Assembly: GCA_934216625.1 (NCBI GenBank)
Contig: CAKQCC010000013.1
Span: forward strand, 1-20,611
Origin: an uncultured Lactobacillaceae bacterium
Lineage (GTDB): Bacteria; Bacillota; Bacilli; Lactobacillales; Lactobacillaceae
Direction: 5' to 3'
DNA: 20,611 nt
Under the pieces are notes generated by a model. That model searched no databases. It was not told where the DNA came from and saw only the letters and a list, made by a program, of their open reading frames with translations. Shown here in pieces: positions 17,199-20,611 of this stretch; within the stretch, counting starts at the first letter, position 1; each line of letters opens with the position of its first letter. The position numbers and the translations under genes are program-made.

Positions 17199-18312
17199 TT
17201 GCGAACTTCCTGTCAATTACCGATAAAATCCGTTGCGCAGCTTGGCCATCCCCGTACGGATTCTTTGCTTCACTCATCTGCCGATAAACCGATGGATGAT
17301 CCAGCAGCGAATTCATCCCGTCTTCAATCCGGTTCGGATCAGTCCCAACCAATTTCAACGTTCCGGCTCGAACCCCTTCCGGTCGTTCGGTTCGGTCGCG
17401 TAACACTAGCACCGGTTTCCCGAGTGACGGAGCTTCTTCTTGAACCCCGCCCGAATCGGTCATAATAAAATAACTGCGGGCGGCAATGTTATGAAAGTCA
17501 ACCACGTCCAGCGGTTGAACCAAGTGAACCCGCGGTGATTCATCAAATTCAGCATGGGCAACTTGGCGAACGGCCGGGCTCAAATGGAGCGGGTAAATTA
17601 CTTCAACATCAGGATGCCTGGCCAAGACCCGTTTAATCACCCGAAAAGTCCGCCGCATCGGCTGGCCTTGATTTTCCCGCCGGTGCATCGTCAGTAAAAT
17701 AATCCGGTGATGGGGATCAATTTGGTTCAAAACCGCGTGGTGATAATTAGGGTCGACCGTCTGCTTCAAAGCATCAATCGCGGTATTACCGGTTACGTAA
17801 ATCTGGTGCGGATCATGATGCTCGAGCAGCAAATTGTGCCGGCTTAACGGCGTCGGGGCAAAATACAAATCCGCCAAAACGTCAGTCAGTTGCCGGTTCA
17901 TTTCTTCCGGATACGGAGAATACTTATTCCAGGTTCGTAACCCAGCTTCAACGTGGCCCAGCGGGATCCGGTGGTAAAACGCGCTTACGGCCGCCGAGAA
18001 AGTGGTGGTGGTGTCGCCATGCACCAAAATAATGTCGGGGCGACAACGATTCAAAAGCGCGTCAAGCCGACCAATCACCCTGATCGTAATCTGGCTCAGC
18101 GTTTGATTTTTCTGCATAATTCTCAAATTAAAATCGGGATGAATTCGAAAAACCCGTAAAACCTGCTGCAGCATTTCCCGGTGCTGACCGGTTACTAGTG
18201 TAATCGGTTGGAAACGATCCGGAAAACGCTTCATTCTTAAAATGATCGGAGCCATTTTAATTGCTTCGGGTCGGGTCCCAAAGATCGTCATCACTTTAAT
18301 GGGTGTCTTCAT
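17185..18312 (-). CDS. mnaA: UDP-N-acetylglucosamine 2-epimerase (non-hydrolysing)
   Basis: MnaA/WecB interconverts UDP-GlcNAc and UDP-ManNAc. UDP-ManNAc feeds the linkage unit of wall teichoic acid and some other surface glycans. The 375-aa protein has all family marks: FGTRPEAIKMAP near the start, HGDTTTTFSA with Asp100, HVEAGLRT with Glu122, YPEEMNRQ around Glu136-Glu137, and TMHRREN with His210. SGGVQEEA and REVTERPE-like RDRTERPEGVRAG lie near the C-terminus. The ATG at 18312 follows GGAGG with 7-nt spacing. Together with tagD elsewhere in the window it suggests glycerol-type wall teichoic acid, although no polymerase or exporter is present here. Confidence 0.95.
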   Translation of the reverse strand: MKTPIKVMTIFGTRPEAIKMAPIILRMKRFPDRFQPITLVTGQHREMLQQVLRVFRIHPDFNLRIMQKNQTLSQITIRVIGRLDALLNRCRPDIILVHGDTTTTFSAAVSAFYHRIPLGHVEAGLRTWNKYSPYPEEMNRQLTDVLADLYFAPTPLSRHNLLLEHHDPHQIYVTGNTAIDALKQTVDPNYHHAVLNQIDPHHRIILLTMHRRENQGQPMRRTFRVIKRVLARHPDVEVIYPLHLSPAVRQVAHAEFDESPRVHLVQPLDVVDFHNIAARSYFIMTDSGGVQEEAPSLGKPVLVLRDRTERPEGVRAGTLKLVGTDPNRIEDGMNSLLDHPSVYRQMSEAKNPYGDGQAAQRILSVIDRKFAIEKR

Positions 18313-18336
18313 TTTCTAACCTCCGTCCAAAAATTA

Positions 18337-18345
18337 ATTATAACA
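18337..18345 (-). promoter_or_regulatory. extended -10 promoter for mnaA
   Basis: The minus strand reads TGTTATAAT, a perfect -10 hexamer (18342-18337) with an upstream TG. No convincing -35 is present, as is common for extended -10 promoters. The predicted start near 18330 gives a leader of about 17 nt that contains the GGAGG site before the ATG at 18312. Confidence 0.6.
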
Positions 18346-18365
18346 AAATTAAGGTAAAATTCCGA

Positions 18366-18394
18366 TTCATTTTAAATTAACGATGATTTAGAAT
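18366..18394 (+). promoter_or_regulatory. possible promoter for gtrB-gtrA-transporter unit
   Basis: A TAGAAT -10 (18389-18394) has a weak TTCATT -35 at 17 bp. It lies about 45 bp before the gtrB ATG at 18439, which itself has AAGGAG (18426-18431) at 7-nt spacing. The whole 18313-18438 gap is AT-rich and holds only these divergent promoter elements. Confidence 0.35.
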
Positions 18395-18438
18395 GAATTC
18401 GGGAGAATAAAATCAGATAATCAATAAGGAGTTTCGGA

Positions 18439-19377
18439 ATGAAAAAAATTGGTCTAGTGGTTCCGTGCTACAACGAAGAACCGTCAATTCGACTTTTTTA
18501 TCAAGCAGTTGAAAAAGTCTTTAAAAAAATGAAACAAAACGGCATGCACTACCGGTACGAATACCTATTCATTAACGATGGATCCGCCGACAAAACGCTA
18601 GCGATCATTAAAGACCTTCAGCGTCACGATCCAGAACACGTTCATTACATTTCGTTTGCCCGGAATTTTGGCAAAGAATCGGCGATGGCCGCTGGACTAA
18701 AGAACGTCAGCGGTGATTACGTCGCCGTAATGGACGTTGATTTACAAGATCCGCCAGCATTATTGCCAAAAATGATTAAATACATCCGTCGTGATCATTA
18801 TGATTGCGTCGGTTGCGTTCAGACCAGCCGGAAGCAAAATAAACTGCGGGCGTTTTTCTCCAGCAGTTTCTATAAGGTCATGAACAAGATCTCTGATATT
18901 CAAATCAAGCCTAACGTTCGTGACTACCGATTAATGACCCGTCAGTTCGTCAACACGGTTCTGCAATTACCGGAATACAACCGGTTCACCAAGGGAATTT
19001 TCAGCTGGGTTGGCTTTAAGACCAAATACCTAAAATATCCGGGACGACCCAGAGCCGCCGGAAAATCACACTGGTCAATGTACCAGCTCTTCCAGTATTC
19101 ATTAGAAGGAATCATTGATTTTTCGGACGCTCCACTCAAAATTGCAACCATTATTGGTGGTTTATCGTGTCTGCTCGCAATTTTAGGCATCATTTTCGTC
19201 GTCATTCGGGCGCTTTTCTTTGGTGGCGCCGTCTCCGGATGGCCATCCCTCGTTTCAATCATTTTGATGATCGGCGGGATTCAGCTCTTCTGCTTAGGCA
19301 TCATCGGCAAATACATCGGCAAAATTTATCTAGAAGTCAAGCACCGGCCGCTCTACACCGTTAAAGAAAAGAAATAA
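18439..19377 (+). CDS. GtrB-like polyprenyl-phosphate glycosyltransferase (GT2)
   Basis: This is a family 2 glycosyltransferase of the DPM1/GtrB/CsbB type, 312 aa. It probably transfers a sugar, often glucose or GlcNAc, from a nucleotide donor to undecaprenyl phosphate at the inner face. The N-terminal GT-A domain shows VVPCYNEE (7-14), LFINDGSADKT (43-53), and ARNFGKESAMAAG. The metal and donor motif is MDVDLQDPP (Asp99, Asp101). The interfacial segment AAGKSHWSMYQL comes before two C-terminal membrane helices (about 234-260 and 268-292). The gene starts at ATG 18439 with a strong AAGGAG, and its stop lies 3 bp before gtrA. The donor sugar and final polymer cannot be read from sequence. Confidence 0.9.
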   Translation: MKKIGLVVPCYNEEPSIRLFYQAVEKVFKKMKQNGMHYRYEYLFINDGSADKTLAIIKDLQRHDPEHVHYISFARNFGKESAMAAGLKNVSGDYVAVMDVDLQDPPALLPKMIKYIRRDHYDCVGCVQTSRKQNKLRAFFSSSFYKVMNKISDIQIKPNVRDYRLMTRQFVNTVLQLPEYNRFTKGIFSWVGFKTKYLKYPGRPRAAGKSHWSMYQLFQYSLEGIIDFSDAPLKIATIIGGLSCLLAILGIIFVVIRALFFGGAVSGWPSLVSIILMIGGIQLFCLGIIGKYIGKIYLEVKHRPLYTVKEKK

Positions 19378-19380
19378 CCA

Positions 19381-19809
19381 ATGCCCAAAATTAATCAGCT
19401 TTACCAAAAATATAAACAAATCATCGCTTATTTATTCTGGGGCGTTTTAACCACGCTGGTTGACCTAATCACGTTTGGGATCCTTGTCAAGTGGGCGTCC
19501 CAGATCAATCCAGAAGTTAAGTACGGAATCGCGTGGTTCGTTAGCACCATTTTTGCTTACTTTACTAACCGAAAATGGGTTTTTCATTCTACACATCGCG
19601 GCTGGCTAGCTAACGCGAAGGAAATCACTTCATTTATGATTGGCCGGGCCGGTTCATTACTGGGCGGCGACCTAATCTTGTGGTTCGGCGTTAGTTTACT
19701 CGGCTTTAACAGTTCAATTGGTCAAAACGTTACTAATTTAATCAGTCAAGTCTTTGTCGTAATCGTCAATTATTTCTGGTCAAAATTAGCGGTTTTCAAA
19801 TCAAATTAA
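19381..19809 (+). CDS. GtrA family membrane protein
   Basis: This is a small polytopic protein, 142 aa with four membrane helices, of the GtrA/DPMS (PF04138) family. It is thought to help flip undecaprenyl-phosphate sugars or support the partner GT2 enzyme. Signatures are FWGVLTTLVDLITFGILV at the start, FAYFTNRKWVFHS after helix 2, and the C-terminal NYFWSKLAVFKS. It starts 3 bp after the gtrB-like stop and has no strong ribosome site of its own, so translation is probably coupled. The pair gives two parts of the classical three-part sugar-decoration pathway; a GT-C transferase is not seen in this window. Confidence 0.9.
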   Translation: MPKINQLYQKYKQIIAYLFWGVLTTLVDLITFGILVKWASQINPEVKYGIAWFVSTIFAYFTNRKWVFHSTHRGWLANAKEITSFMIGRAGSLLGGDLILWFGVSLLGFNSSIGQNVTNLISQVFVVIVNYFWSKLAVFKSN

Positions 19810-19824
19810 GAATGAGGAATTAAC

Positions 19825-20611
19825 ATGAATCTATTTGCACTATTGATTGGACTCGGTCCGTTGCTCGGCTGGGGATTCTACCCCACTGTCGCCGCTAAAA
19901 TCGGCGGCAAGCCCACTAACCAAATCTTTGGCTCAACGATCGGGACCTTAATTTTCGCGATTCTCTTTAATTTAATTACCAAAACACCCGTCCCGAGTGG
20001 CCTTCAATTAATTTTATCATTGCTATCCGGCTGTGGTTGGGCATTTGGACAAATCATGACGTTCAAAGCGTTTAAATTCGTTGGTTCAAGCCGGGTGATG
20101 CCGATCACGACCGCATTTCAATTAATTGCTACGACATTGTGGGGTGTGTTCGCCCTTGGGAATTGGCCGGGTTTATTCAACAAGGTTCTAGGAATTCTAG
20201 CCTTAGTTATTACCATTATCGGTGCTGCCATGACCGCCTGGCAAGAACGCCGAACTTCAGCTAATCGCGACGATCTAAAAACCGCCACGGGTTTATTATT
20301 AATCGGGGTCGTCGGCTACTGGATCTATTCAGCAGCTCCGCAAGCCGCCCACATCAGCGGTCAGCACGCTTTTCTGCCGCAGGCCGCTGGAATGGTAATT
20401 TTATCAATCATTTATTGCTTAGCTCGAAATCGAAAAGACCACATCTTCACCCAGGCCGTTTCTTACCGGCAAATCATTAGTGGCTTCTTCTTTGCTTTTG
20501 CGGCATTAACCTACCTAATTTCAGCTCAATCGAACATGAACGGTCTGGCAACTGGATTCGTTCTGTCACAAACTTCAGTAATCCTGGCCACCTTTTCCAG
20601 CATTTGGTTCC
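19825..20611 (+). CDS. GRP family sugar transporter (GlcU/RbsU type), partial
   Basis: An open frame starts at ATG 19825, with GAGGAA 6-7 nt upstream, and runs off the window after about 262 codons. It was not closed by a stop. Translation gives a very hydrophobic protein with about nine helices so far. It begins MNLFALLIGLGPLLGWGFYP and includes GCGWAFGQIMTFKAFKFVGSSRV near residues 69-91 and GYWIYSAAPQAA near 164-175. This matches the glucose/ribose porter (GRP, PF06800) part of the drug/metabolite transporter superfamily, which imports sugars such as glucose or ribose by proton symport. Full members are about 285 aa, so only the last helix should be missing. It lies 15 bp after gtrA. The substrate is not determined. 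Confidence 0.88.
   Translation, partial: MNLFALLIGLGPLLGWGFYPTVAAKIGGKPTNQIFGSTIGTLIFAILFNLITKTPVPSGLQLILSLLSGCGWAFGQIMTFKAFKFVGSSRVMPITTAFQLIATTLWGVFALGNWPGLFNKVLGILALVITIIGAAMTAWQERRTSANRDDLKTATGLLLIGVVGYWIYSAAPQAAHISGQHAFLPQAAGMVILSIIYCLARNRKDHIFTQAVSYRQIISGFFFAFAALTYLISAQSNMNGLATGFVLSQTSVILATFSSIWF

Noticed and set aside
1..20611. CRISPR array, tRNA or rRNA genes, insertion sequences, prophage or defence genes
   Set aside because: No regular repeats, clover-leaf sequences, transposase or integrase motifs, or terminal inverted repeats were seen by reading.

Overview
The window reads as chromosomal DNA from a low-to-moderate GC Gram-positive of the Lactobacillaceae. The signs are an LtaS-type lipoteichoic acid synthase, a LafA/LafB glycolipid pair, a C69 dipeptidase PepD, ClpE with a CtsR box, HPr with a conserved Ser46, strong Shine-Dalgarno sites and frequent TTG/GTG starts. 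The small, compact layout would fit a heterofermentative or fructophilic lineage, but that placement is inference. I see no tRNA, rRNA, insertion sequence, prophage or CRISPR array. The window is mostly housekeeping with a strong cell-envelope theme.

Region 1 (about 165-7841, minus strand) is one long co-directional block. In transcription order it holds a 62-aa unknown protein, ptsH, ptsI, lafA (broken), lafB, a LafC-like flippase-fold membrane protein and ltaS, followed by an intrinsic terminator. Gaps are small or negative throughout. The general PTS phosphocarriers may therefore share a transcript with the enzymes that make the lipoteichoic acid glycolipid anchor and polymer. lafA carries a net frameshift in mid-gene and appears to lack a canonical start codon.

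Region 2 (7842-10332) holds the divergent clpE gene with its promoter, a CtsR operator and a terminator shared with the convergent pepD.

Region 3 (10352-15824, minus strand) is a tightly packed run: recX, an AI-2E family permease, tagD, prfC and pepD. It ends at the shared terminator. tagD supplies CDP-glycerol for wall teichoic acid.

Region 4 (15825-18312) has a flavodoxin on the plus strand, divergent from recX. It converges with a mnaA-yihY pair on the minus strand, with only three bases between the stop codons. MnaA makes UDP-ManNAc for the wall teichoic acid linkage unit or another envelope glycan.

Region 5 (18313-20611, plus strand) has a GtrB-like polyprenyl-phosphate glycosyltransferase, a GtrA-like membrane protein and the first part of a GRP/GlcU-type sugar transporter that runs off the window. 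The pair probably makes and flips a lipid-linked sugar for decorating an envelope polymer.

I did not find a clearly novel system. The best leads are the doubly damaged lafA, a ptsI with changes in normally invariant motifs next to a fully conserved ptsH, the combined PTS and lipoteichoic acid gene block, and a possible internal start in clpE.
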